From assembly GCA_947034885.2 (NCBI GenBank), contig OX344752.2, positions 10,478,001-10,542,000 of the forward strand: DNA of 64,000 nt, in the 5' to 3' direction. The stretch's first letter is position 1. The number at the start of each line of letters is the position of its first letter. The notes below the pieces were generated by a model. That model made no database searches. It saw only the letters and a list, made by a program, of their open reading frames with translations, and was not told the origin of the DNA. The stretch is from Thuidium tamariscinum. Taxonomy: Eukaryota > Streptophyta > Bryopsida > Hypnales > Thuidiaceae. The position numbers and the translations under genes are program-made. Positions 24,560-34,539 of the stretch are shown piece by piece.

Positions 24560-25660
24560 ATAATCCGGTTCTAGATCTAGAACCGGAAATACACAAATAA
24601 CCCGAGACGACAACCCGTTATCCCGTTCAAAAACTGATATCCTAGCAATCTGGTCCGGAACGGATCCGTTCCTTCACTTTTCCGGTTTCCCGGATTTTAT
24701 CCGTTCTGTCAGACTGCAACGGATCCGCTCCCTAACGAGTTCCGCTCCTGGTTTCCTCTTCGGACCAATCCGTTCCGGATGATCCGTCCACACCCATTCC
24801 TCAATCCGGTTTGGTTTTGCCTCTGTTTTACCATCAGAGGGGTCGCCGCTTGATTTTGTGAGCGGTAGGCCCACCGCTCCTTCCGTGACTTATAGTGGCT
24901 GAAGACCCACTTTCTACCCGTTAATTCTAAAATTACTTCAGATCCGGTTTGATCCCTCACAACAATCCAGACAAAGATCCGGACTGTAGGTCACACAGAG
25001 ATCCCCCGTACGATCTTCTCATACTACAACGACTTTGACGCGACTTTCCGTTCCTGGGGAGCCAGGTGGCTACAAGTGTATCCGTCCGTTCCAACGTCAA
25101 CCAGAACTCTTCCGTTTGCCACAAAGACGGTGAGACCTCACAGGAGATCGGACACTCAACTGGGTTTCCCACCCAGGAGCTCTAGCACGATTAAGGAATC
25201 CCTCCCTCTCGTCTAGCCTAACAACGGCTTTCTCACCCGGAATCTTAAGTCCTAGAAGCGCTGAGGCGCTAGAGTTACACTCCCAACTCTTCTCTACCCG
25301 TTCTCATATACTCAAACACGGAAAATAAGCACCAAAGGGAGAATGTCGCCTGCAAAACCACTTGCGCCTTCCTAACTCCGCGTTGCGCCGCCCTGCCAAA
25401 CTCGGGAGATACACACGCAAAGCAAGAGAGAATAAAATACACAAAGATAATGCAAAGGAAAAGACTCCCAGTCCACCGCGAGGGGACTGACTTAAATAAT
25501 GGGCAAAAAAGCAAAAAGCGCCATACAAGTCCGCCGCGATTAACGCTCGGCGGATCCGTTCCTACCTACTTCTGAACCGGAACGGATTCCAACCCGCTCC
25601 AAGTTCCTAAACCGGACCGGATTTCCTCCTGATCCGTTCCTAAGTTAAAAACTACAAAAA
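24560..25660. repeat. Dispersed GGAACGGATCCG-type motif (left block)
   Basis: Words from the family GGAACGGAT, ATCCGTTCC, CCGGAT and AACCGGA recur every 20-60 bp. A perfect 16-bp palindrome GGAACGGATCCGTTCC lies at 24657-24672. The same words are dense again at 27730-27900 and are visible in the coding frame between. They stop at the element's borders. Confidence 0.7.
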
Positions 25661-25677
25661 CAGGAAAGTCCTAATAC

Positions 25678-27360
25678 CTACGTATCCGGCTCCGCTACCC
25701 TAGATCCTATAGTCGGGCTTTCCGCCCTACTGATCTGCTCGAAGACCTCGGTGAGGTTCCGATTCCGTTCTCCGTCTGTTGCAACCGGAGCTCCAGTAAC
25801 CGGACTCGCAGGAGACTCCGACAACTGAATTGCCGCCTCCCGGTTGCCCGTTGACGCTCGCCCTGACTTCTTGGATTGCGGCGTCCTGTCCTTCCCTGGT
25901 CTCTGAGGCAACCCTTCGGAAATATCCGGTAGAGACAGATCGGAGAGTCTGACCGGAATTTCCGTCAGTCTCCGGCTACAGTCTTCCATCCGTTCGGCCG
26001 CCTCCCGAACCTTCACCAAAGTCGTCTCCACCTTTTCGGAGAAGTCGGACAGAATCCGGACTATCCGGCTTCCGGATAGTTTCTTCTCCTTGTGCACCTC
26101 TTCGTCAAACAGTTGAGCCCGGATGACAGCCGATCCGGGTTCCCCGAATGTTGCCTTCACGTGCTCCGCCAGTTTGACGGTCTCCGCCGCCATCTCCTTG
26201 GTAGCGGCCTCGTTGTCCCTGAGAACAAGGAGCTCCGCCTTCAAACCGTCAACTTCCTCCTGAAGTTTCCGGTTTTCCTCCTCCATCTTGGCGAGATCCG
26301 CGGGCGAGGCGATGCAATTCCCTACCACGGTCGGGAGAGTATGATCCGGTCTGCCATTGACCATCCCCGCGATGTTCTCCAAGACGATCCGCTTGACCTC
26401 CCAATCCGCTCGGATGTTGCACAGGATTTCCGTCAGTTGCACGAACGGATCACTGGGATCCGTTTCCTCTGCTGCTGGTTCGGCCTGACCCGGTTCGGAT
26501 GGTCCCGCTCTGCCTTCCGTTCCCGGATTGCGTCGGACCGGAGGAGATCCCCTCGTGTTCGGCGGTGTGGTCTTCTGCCGCTTCACGAGCGGAACTTCCG
26601 GTTCCTCTTCCTTATCCGAGTCCTCCCGCTCTGTCTCGGACTCGGAGCCCTCCTCATCATCCGTTGACGTCTCCCCGTACGTCAAGACTATCTTCTGGGT
26701 GTGCCACGTCTTCTCTTCCGTATCCGAAAGGAGCTGTAGATGGTGGTAGAGGTGGAAGAGGTAGGGGGAGATCGGAGTTGCCCTACTCCCTCCGAGGTTC
26801 TTCAGTAACCGGGCGATCAGGTCCTGTATGATCCGGCCCCAGTCCACTTTCCGGTCTCCGATCAGCGCACCGAAAATGGTGTAGGCCAGGCCGATCGTGA
26901 TCCGGGTTGGTTTCTCCGGATGAAGGATCGGAAGCAGAAACTTCAACAGGCGCCTATGCCTTTCTTCGTTGCAGTCCATGATCCGGTATCCGTCCTTCGG
27001 GTGAGGGGTGCCACTGAACTTGTTTTGGAGGAAGTCTACCTTCCTCCCGGCCGGTCCGTGCCCCTGGTGTTTGAACCCGTATACGGCCCTCCAGTGCGCC
27101 TCCGTCCATTTGTGCGGCATTCCCCGCGCCGTGTTGTCGAACTGATTCGACACCTTGCCCTTCAGCTCCTTCACCATCCGCTCCTCCTTGAAACCCCAGG
27201 GTATCTCTGCTAACCCTAGACACCCCATGGTGGTCAAGTCCGCCATCAAGTTGCCTTTCTCCGGCTCTGTAGTAGGAATGAGCGGAACTACTTTCTTTAG
27301 TTTTATCCCTGAGGGTGGGGGTGTAGTGGACTCGGTTCTCTTCCGGCGTAGCTGCGGCAT
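25678..27360 (-). CDS. 560-residue protein of the LTR-like element, plant-retroelement type
   Basis: The frame is uninterrupted. Residues 1-230 form a globular domain with ALIGDRKVDWGRIIQDLIAR and SPYLFHLYHHLQLL. This layout recurs in proteins of plant retroelements and plant mobile-domain-like ORFs, where the role is unknown. Residues 235-330 are acidic and Pro-rich. Residues 355-490 are predicted coiled coil (MEEENRKLQEEVDGLKAELL). The C-terminus is basic and Ser-rich. There is no protease, reverse transcriptase, integrase or zinc knuckle. GC content is much higher than in neighbouring DNA. A structural, gag-like or regulatory role is possible; none is shown by the sequence. Confidence 0.55.
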   Translation of the reverse strand: MPQLRRKRTESTTPPPSGIKLKKVVPLIPTTEPEKGNLMADLTTMGCLGLAEIPWGFKEERMVKELKGKVSNQFDNTARGMPHKWTEAHWRAVYGFKHQGHGPAGRKVDFLQNKFSGTPHPKDGYRIMDCNEERHRRLLKFLLPILHPEKPTRITIGLAYTIFGALIGDRKVDWGRIIQDLIARLLKNLGGSRATPISPYLFHLYHHLQLLSDTEEKTWHTQKIVLTYGETSTDDEEGSESETEREDSDKEEEPEVPLVKRQKTTPPNTRGSPPVRRNPGTEGRAGPSEPGQAEPAAEETDPSDPFVQLTEILCNIRADWEVKRIVLENIAGMVNGRPDHTLPTVVGNCIASPADLAKMEEENRKLQEEVDGLKAELLVLRDNEAATKEMAAETVKLAEHVKATFGEPGSAVIRAQLFDEEVHKEKKLSGSRIVRILSDFSEKVETTLVKVREAAERMEDCSRRLTEIPVRLSDLSLPDISEGLPQRPGKDRTPQSKKSGRASTGNREAAIQLSESPASPVTGAPVATDGERNRNLTEVFEQISRAESPTIGSRVAEPDT

Positions 27361-27419
27361 GGCAACTATCCGGAAAACTTCCTCACTTCTCTCCTAGCCG
27401 CACGTCCCGTTCCTCACAC

Positions 27420-28033
27420 ACACTCACAATGACAGACAAAACTAAACCGCCCGTAATAATCACCTGCACAAAAACACACACACAGTCTTCCCGCGCACAC
27501 CAGCGCCTGGGCACACCGTCTGAAACCCGCGCACACTGACAATCGCCCGCCCTGACAAGTACCAGGCGCTACCACTGACAGCCGCGTCACAGAAAATTGC
27601 GCCACCAAACACGCGCGGAAAACCAACTCACAGAAAAGGCGGAAAACGCTGAGGGTTGAAAAACACACAACGAAGCGCCTGAGAGCAAATGGGCCAACTG
27701 AAAATGTCAGGCCTTATATAGTTTCCAGAAATGGATCCGGTCTTCCGTTCCTGATCATCCGTTCCCGTTCTCATCCGATCGGTCCAAGTCCGGAAATCAT
27801 CCGTTCCGTTCTGGGACTGAATCCGGATAGAATCCGTTCTGTAGGGTCCGGAATTTTTCCGTTCCGGTATTCCGTCGTAATAAACCGGAATTATTCTGCC
27901 CCCGGTCTCTACAACATTATCTGGTACTACTTCTGGATCTTACCCATTCCCTGAACAAATCCGGTTGCTAAATTTTCGACTTTCCGCTCCATACTGACTT
28001 TAAATGGAAAGATCAAAAATATGTCTTGCCACA
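27420..28033 (-). other. Leader side of the LTR-like element
   Basis: Upstream of the 560-codon frame lie CA-rich and GC-rich stretches, then a dense block of ATCCG/CCGGA words at 27730-27900. CTATATAAGG, the minus-strand reading of bases near 27713-27722, is a candidate TATA box for the frame. This is only a motif match. Confidence 0.35.
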
Positions 28034-28329
28034 ATATCGTTGTTGCTTCTCTCTCTATTGTCTCCGCCGTTCTTCTCGTCGGGCTCCTTCGTCTGCGAGC
28101 CGCGTGTTCGGCCATGGCGGTCCGACGGATCTCGATTGCACTACATGGCAGCACAACGGCGTTGCAAAACCTAAGGAAAATCTCATGAGCAGCATGTTCC
28201 CTTCACCTAGGACATCCAATGGTGCTACGTCCTGCATATCTTCCAAGAACGGCGGCGTTCAGATCGTTCTGAACAAACTAGTTGTTCAACTGTCAATAAC
28301 TGAATGTTCCGCCACTCGATGAGAAGTTA

Positions 28330-28980
28330 TTAAGGTTTCTGACAGTGGTCCTGACAGATGTTTCCCGCAGCTGTACTACTGAGTCCTATGTAGTCCTACA
28401 AGGTCTTATGGACTCCACCAAAGTACTGCATAGGCACGAGGCAAGCAAAAATAGCTAGAAAGGGACAGTGAGATGTTTTCATTTTTAGTAATTCCAAAAA
28501 AATTCAAAAAAAGAAAAGAAAAAAACCTATTTTCCTAAATGTGATTGTGCTCAGATTCCGACAAAAAATTCCCTATTTTTTTTATTTTTATGATCATGAA
28601 GTTTGTGCAAACAGTGACCACTTTGACCGCATGTGCACACCTCACACTTCACTTGAATAAGAAAAACTCATCGTCAATCCCTTAAATCTTCCTAATTCTC
28701 CAGCATGTCCAATTTATGGCTCCAAAATCGCTTTTTTGAGTCAAAAATAGGACTAAAAACCTTCAAAATGGCCAAAGTAGACACCCAATCGAGGGCACTT
28801 TTAAAATAGTAAACTAATTTTAAAAAAGTTGAAAAAATTATACAACATCAAAAACTTTGTTATTTACCTTCATTTCAAATCTCAAGCCAAACGAAGAAAA
28901 GATGCAAAAGTTATGACCCAAAAACCACCCGTGCAAGGTTAAGGGGACAAGAAAAAGGACAAGTGTTTCTTGCAATCACC
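28330..28980. repeat. Decayed relative of the 8491 and 62377 elements
   Basis: The right end reads GTGTTTCTTGCAATCACCC at 28962-28980, matching the terminal repeat of the other two. The preceding 250 bp align with the right part of 62377-63021 (AAAGTTATGRCC, and ACCCAATCGAGGG against TTCAATTGGGG). No left end was found, so it is probably 5'-truncated. Confidence 0.5.
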
Positions 28981-30329
28981 CACTTATAATATAAATATAC
29001 TCTTATCATAGAAGGTTTCTATAGTATAAGCACCTATACTAAAAGTGCATCATCTTTGAGGCTCATAAGTTCACACTTTTATGCTCACATACTAGCAACC
29101 GTGCTTTCATTTGAAGTCAAATCCTAGATTATTCAAATATACATTATAATTGACATCAATTTATTTTTCATTTTTTCACTTTGAAAATTATAATAATTTG
29201 ATTTTCCACAAATTTTATTGAAAAAATTAGGGGAATTTTAGGGCCTTTAATAGAGTGTGAGTTTCTCAACTACAGTAACATTGCGAACATTGCTACTGAT
29301 ATGATCAAGTGATTATCACAGCAAATGATATTAATTAACTATTAAATATTTTTGAAATATTTTCAAAAATCAAATTTTGTTTTCATAATACTTTTTGAAA
29401 GGAAAAAAAAATGAATTTGAAAATTCAAACCAATCACTACTGGTCTGCAACATTTAAAACTGTTTCAAAGAACAAGTGAACCTTCAAACAATATTCCGGA
29501 AGTTCAAAAATTCCCCTAATGCTTATAAAAGGATCATCATTTCATACAAGAAAAACATCAAAATTTTGACAATTAGTTGATAAATTCAATTTGGTAGTGA
29601 AACTTTGATTTGATGGTCATCAACAAAGGATGTGGAGCATTAAAAAAATTAATTATTTGAAAATTTTGCACACTATTTTTCGATATTGCATATATTTAGT
29701 GAAGAAACTTTGGATTGTTTTTCTTATGCTTACTAATTTATTTTCACCATTTCCTATGAAAAAATTATATTAATGATTGTATTTCATAAAACTATTAGTG
29801 TTTTTTTCATTAATAGATAACTTATAGTTTCATAAAATAAAACTATAAGTTATAATAAAAGTAGAATCTAATTCACACGCCACATTGAAATCAAAAATGA
29901 TTTTACATCATAAGGCAATAGAATTGCTCCTCTAGTGGTGAATATTTATCAAAGAAGCATCCAATGGGAGCTCGATGTTGTTGTTGATGATCACAGGCAC
30001 ACAAGGTTGGCAATGGAGTTGAATAGGAGGTTAATTTACCCGCTAAGTTGAGGCAGAACTTGACCCTTTGCATCAAGAAAAAAATGCAATAGATCTAATT
30101 CAATGGAAAAAAGAAAAAATGTTCTATATGAATCAACTATGTATGATAATTACATCTAATTTCAACCACTTTCTAGAACCAAACAAACTTAATTCTTGCC
30201 TAGAATGTACTTCTACTATTTATGAGACTCTACAATTAGCTACCTTAGCTAAATCCTATGTTCAATATTTGGAAAATTCACAAATTGTTACAATTACTAT
30301 CTTTAGTTGAAGTGTTTAGGGATGAAAGG
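28981..30329. other. AT-rich intergenic DNA, nothing recognised
   Basis: Strongly AT-rich with no open frame of note except a 80-codon frame at 30068-30310, which shows no motif. No repeat borders were recognised. Confidence 0.5.
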
Positions 30330-30950
30330 GCCGGGTAAACCAACCATTAGACAGTCTAGTGGTATGTTAAACTATCCCATTCCAAATCAAATAGAAGTAG
30401 TCCCATTGTGTACTAAATTATGTACATTCAAGTTTTGAAATGTAAACCACTTACATAATGTTGCCTACAATGGGCTTGTTGCCTTGCTCCCATTTGATTT
30501 GGAATGGGATAGCATGGTTACATCATGCACAACTCTGAACATGCCTATTGTTGTCCCAAAAAATTCGTGTGGCATACATGTGTCTTGAAAAATGTACCAT
30601 ACAAGGAGTGGGACAACAATAGATTTGTTTAGAGTTGTGCGTGTCATAGGTTGAGTTACCTTAGTTTACCTTGTAAGATGTTAAATCCTACCATCATAGG
30701 TGGACTCAATAGGATAAATTTTGGGTTCTTGGCTAGTATAAGTGGAAAAAAGGCCCCTATTTTGTGCAATGTCTTGGATATGCTCTAAACCTACTAGCTA
30801 ATTTAGGGTCCCTAGTTGCAAATATGAATTCAGAATTAGCAAAAAGAAAAATTACAAAAGATACAAAAAATTTCTTCATTATCCCTCAAGGTAAACCCAC
30901 CTGCTAGGCCCACCTTCAATGGTAGGATTTAATTAACATCCTGCATTTGC
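30330..30950. repeat. Nested inverted repeats
   Basis: Three inverted pairs are visible. CTATCCCATTCCAAATCAAA (30372) pairs with its complement at 30492-30512. A 32-bp arm starting GCACAACTCT (30527) pairs with 30609-30640 and includes CTATTGTTGTCCCA. ATGTTAAATCCTACCAT (near 30678) pairs with ATGGTAGGATTTAATTAACAT near 30919. This looks like several foldback or MITE-like elements inserted in or beside one another. There is no coding frame. Confidence 0.65.
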
Positions 30951-31224
30951 CTTGGTTGGTGAGTGGAAAACCTACCAAACCAGTGATCCCAAAACTAACT
31001 AAATTTCACTCATTTTCTACTTAATTTTCTCATACTTTTTGCATAAATTTTATACAGACCTTCCAAAAATGAACATTTGGCTAAAAACCCTGAATCTGTT
31101 CTGAGATCATCACTGTACCAAACCTTTTCCTGAGACAGTCGGTATCACTTGAGGCTTCGGCGGACTGCTTACTTACAGACATGGCTGCTTCTCAATACAA
31201 GACTGGTAGTTGGTAAGTTAGTAC

Positions 31225-31559
31225 GGACAAGCACATGTAAGTTATGTTTGGTGTGACATTAAATCAGTCCCACAAAGTCCCTGAGTTTACCACATGATAA
31301 ACGCTGAATTTTTTTATTTTTTTTAAATTTTGAGTTCATATTTGGCATCAGAGACTCCGAATTAATCTAGGGAGACCCAAACACAAACAAAAAAACAAAC
31401 AAAAAAACAAACAAAAAAACAAACAAAAAAACAAACAAAAACATAAACCCCAAACCTCAATCAACCCCTAGTAAAATGAGTTTTACCCTACTGGAGCCGC
31501 ATTCTACCCCTTTGTCGGGCCTTTGTGGGACTGATTTAACGACTTGCATGTGTTTGTCC
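31225..31559. repeat. Inverted-repeat (MITE-like) element
   Basis: The outer arms are GGACAAGCACATGTAAGT and ACTTGCATGTGTTTGTCC; the inner arms TTAAATCAGTCCCACAAAG and its complement lie at 31259 and 31518-31540. The element contains the microsatellite at 31381-31442. I could not fix a target duplication. Confidence 0.6.
31381..31442 (+). repeat. Microsatellite (AAACAAACAAAA)n
   Basis: About five units of a 12-bp A/C repeat with little variation, inside the inverted-repeat element. Confidence 0.9.
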
Positions 31560-31899
31560 CATTGCTCTTATCCACTGGTTTCATGAAAAGTGCTTTTAAG
31601 TTGGAAGTCCAAGCTTAGAATTGCGTAGATTGAACTGAGGTGAAGGATCTTTCAAAATATAGAAAGAGAGATCTTTCAATAAAGAATTTTCACACCCAAT
31701 CATAGGATCTTGTAGTAGAGTGGTATGATAATGAGAAGAAGAAATTTGAGGAACTTTGAATGTATTAATCTAAAGATATAAGCATTTAATCTGTTAGTGC
31801 CCAAGGAGACCCAAAATGCTTCACATAGTATAGAAGTCTAATGTGAAGTGTTATGAATTTTGTGTCTCATATTCAAACTTGATAAAAACTTCTTGATAA

Positions 31900-32640
31900 A
31901 TTTGCAGTCCCTCTTTTAGTTTGTTGAATAAAAGTTCAAACCAATCCAAGTTGTACAAATTTTTTGAAAGTCATTTGAAGTTCACAAGTTCAATTTGAGT
32001 TCACCAATTGAAATTGCATTTTGATGGCTACAACTTTGGGGCTTGTATCTCCTTCATCCAATGTTCAATTTCAATGAAATATTTTAAATTAGAATCCTCT
32101 TGAAGTCTTGTTATTGTAGTCAAATTTTCATATAGTTGCAAGTTGTTTTTCAATATTTAGAAGCAATTTGAAGTTCAAAATTTGGACATTCTTGGATAAC
32201 AATGAGCTTCGATAGCTTGTTTCTTCTTCATATAGTATCTATTTTCTTTTTAAATTGAAGGAAAGTTGTGCATATTCGTCTAGTTTGTGTGGTTAAAACT
32301 TCATATTAATCTAAGAAGGTTATAAATGTTTGAAAAGAAGATTCAACCTTACATGTGTTTTTTACAATTTTTTTTGCTATTTTTTTGGACAATTCAAAGT
32401 CACTTTGTAGATGTAGTAAATCATTTGAATGATATTTCCTTTCACAAATAAATTTGTATGTTAATTTTGAAGTGCTTCATTGTTTGAAGTTTTTTTATTT
32501 GAATAAATCTAGAAATCAAATTTCACCTCCAAATATGTTGCTAAGAACATTTTAGCATCCTCTTTTACATTAGTGGAGATTTGGCTCCAAACATGATTGT
32601 AAATTCCTGCATGATTGATTGAAAACTTTGGAAATTGTGT
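31900..32640 (+). repeat. Dispersed repeat, inverted partner at 37090-37800
   Basis: The segment matches the complement of 37090-37800 over most of its length. Anchors are CAAATTTCACCTCC, TTTTAGCATC, GTATCTCCTTCATCC and CCAATCCAAG. It shows many substitutions and small gaps and has no open frame. Part of it recurs in direct orientation near 33180-33310 (GCCATGTTAGA). Confidence 0.6.
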
Positions 32641-32939
32641 TATTGTGGACTCTGTTGTTATTGGGTGATAGCCATGTTAGATTCTTAATTCAATATTTTT
32701 CTTCTAAAAAATCTTTCCAGTTTTTGTTTTTTCAATTTCAAAATGAGTTCTTTTGAAATTTTTTACTTTTAGTTTTTTTTAGTATTTATGATAGTTGCCA
32801 ATAGTCAATCATTCCTTCATTGTTGTAGGAACAACATAGGAAACAAGCCTAAAACGGCCATCTATTTCTCCAAATCTTCTCTAATTAGCACAATAACATT
32901 ATAATCTTACAATCAATGTAGCCAATTGACTCTAAAAGT

Positions 32940-33130
32940 GATTTTTAAAGAATTTTTTGAATTGCTTGGATTTCCTACCAAGCAATGAAATTACGTATCA
33001 TACAATAACTTTTGAACCATATAGTCAAAAGTTATAGAAATTATTGAGCCTCAAGCACATATTGTGTGAAAATTTCAAAGAAAAAAACCCTCCAGTCATA
33101 GTGAGCTCCTAGAATCTGCTATGTTTCTAG
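32940..33130 (-). repeat. Inverted copy of the 34.5-kb repeat
   Basis: Read on the minus strand, it contains GAGCTCACTATGACTGGAG, TTCTTTGAAATTTTCACAC and ATAACTTTTGACTATATGG. These match 34550-34690 and 61600-61730. Confidence 0.6.
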
Positions 33131-34539
33131 AAAATGCAATTTAAGTATTTAGGGGTTAATCCCCCCACCCCCTATTGGGTGTTATCAATCCTCTTCTACA
33201 TTAGAAAGTATTTGAGGTCATTGGGAGACTATAAATTATTTTGAATTCCCGAATTGTGGTGCCACATCAACATCCTTACTTGGTTGAGAAATTGCCATGT
33301 TAGAAAATTATCTTTTTTGAATTTTTGAAATTTTGAAATTATTCTTAAAATTGTTTTTTAGGAAGAAAAATAATTTTTTCAATAAATTTTAGATTTATTG
33401 ATATTTTTTAGAATTTAAGATTTTTTTTCTAAAATTCAAAAAATCAACCATTATAGGTTGATTTATTCTTTCTAAACAATATAAGGAATAGGTAGGGGAA
33501 TGATCTTGAAACAACCCTCCTTTGTCTTCAAAATCCTCCTATTAGTTTGTATTTTCCAAAAGCCATTGCGCTAAAAATTGATAAGGGTTGATACCAATTC
33601 CATATACATTTCCATATATACATATATATATATAATTTTTAAATTATTTTTTTCATTTGTATATCATATATGTTTTCTATCCCATAGTAGTATCCCTCTC
33701 ATTGTGATTGACGGGTAAGATGCCATGGATTCCACAATGGATCAATGAATGTTGTTTTTTTAGTTAGAGGGACAACAAACCATGCTACATGTTTTCAGAG
33801 GATAGGAATAGTAATGCTTAGAAATCCCTGGTTCATATTGGAATTTAACCCTAAATGACAAGCTAGTGATTGCAAAAATTATGAATTTTGAATCATTGAT
33901 TCAAAAAAATCCAAAATCATTCACTGAAAGTCAAAACTTTGTAGAAGACCTTTTCTTTCTACACCTAATTTTTATGATGAATAGTTGTATTTTTTGTCCT
34001 ACACCAGGAGATACTCTCTCATTCATTGACCAAAACATGGCTTCAACGTCATTTATAGGATAATGGTTTCCTTGTAATCAAATTACCAACTAAATTTCTA
34101 TAGTAAATAGGAATATTAAGGGGATCAAAAAGTTAAAGGGACCTAATATGAACACTGTAGATGTTTGAAATATAATGGAGACCCCAAACACTTCAATAAC
34201 TATTAATGCACAACAAATGTAAATATTTATATAGTGTGGTATATCGATTGATTAGTATGGATTTCCTTAAAACCTCTATTTAATGTAGACAATTATTCGA
34301 TTTCAACACGGTATAGCTTCACTCGAGTTTCTTTGCATGATGTGGTGTCTAGTACCCTTAGATGTCAAACATCAAGCAATGTTGTACAATAGGGGACAAG
34401 TCAAAATGGCATTTCTACATTCTTAGTGCTACCAACTTTGACATTCTTTTTAGGATTGAAAAATTGTTAGTTATCATGAAAATTTTAATACAAGATCATC
34501 TCTTTGTTATCCCCTGAAGCCCTAAATTGCCTTCTTTTG
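33131..34539. other. AT-rich intergenic DNA with repeat fragments
   Basis: No gene. The part at 33920-34060 aligns with 43555-43700 (TCACTGRAAGTCAAA, TGTAGAAGA, TTCATTG), a further old dispersed repeat. A short (ATAT)n tract lies near 33610-33635. Confidence 0.5.

Larger units (their letters stand above)
24411..28033 (-). mobile_element. LTR-retroelement-like insertion carrying one open frame
   Basis: The ends are TGTCGCAA at 24411 and TTGCCACA ending at 28033 (TG...CA, partly inverted). Perfect 5-bp duplications ATATC lie at 24406-24410 and 28034-28038. Length is 3,623 bp. I could not find a second copy of either end inside, and there is no pol region. It is therefore either a very long solo LTR or a non-autonomous element with its own protein. 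The frame runs on the minus strand, like copy B. The intact target duplication and retained CpGs suggest it is younger than the 18.0-19.9 kb insert. Confidence 0.6.
17590..28115 (-). pseudogene. Transposase-like gene, copy B, broken by two insertions
   Basis: This is a diverged homologue of copy A, in the same orientation and head to tail with it. Recognisable parts in order: a start at 28115 (MAEHAARRRRSPTRR); RYRARQRERREME after the first insertion; FVVPGRKKREGG and EETRVCPNRKQV near 23900; KERNVCCCRYHI near 22190; ILTHIDFAENYTFQVQNEIQ near 21340; HIVFSDGCSSQFKDARS near 21040; LWNFFGSGHGKGEWDGAG near 20680; VRTLSCFCGPCLEG near 20070; and the tail domain NLVQPGDNFAIP with EFECEWGAKF-like and GTYYQKW pieces to 17590. 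Introns separate several blocks (for example after FVARY). The N-terminal third has stops and frame changes, so this copy is dead or unspliced in a way I cannot see. The flanks of the 18017-19923 insert are in the same reading frame. Confidence 0.65.

Noticed and set aside
26092-26831. Plus-strand frames opposite the 560-codon frame
   Set aside because: The minus frame has globular-plus-coiled-coil organisation; the plus frames are Arg/Ser/Pro-rich shadows of CCG-rich DNA.
24411-28033. A conventional pair of LTRs inside this insertion
   Set aside because: I compared both ends with the interior and found no second copy of either, so I do not claim a complete two-LTR element.
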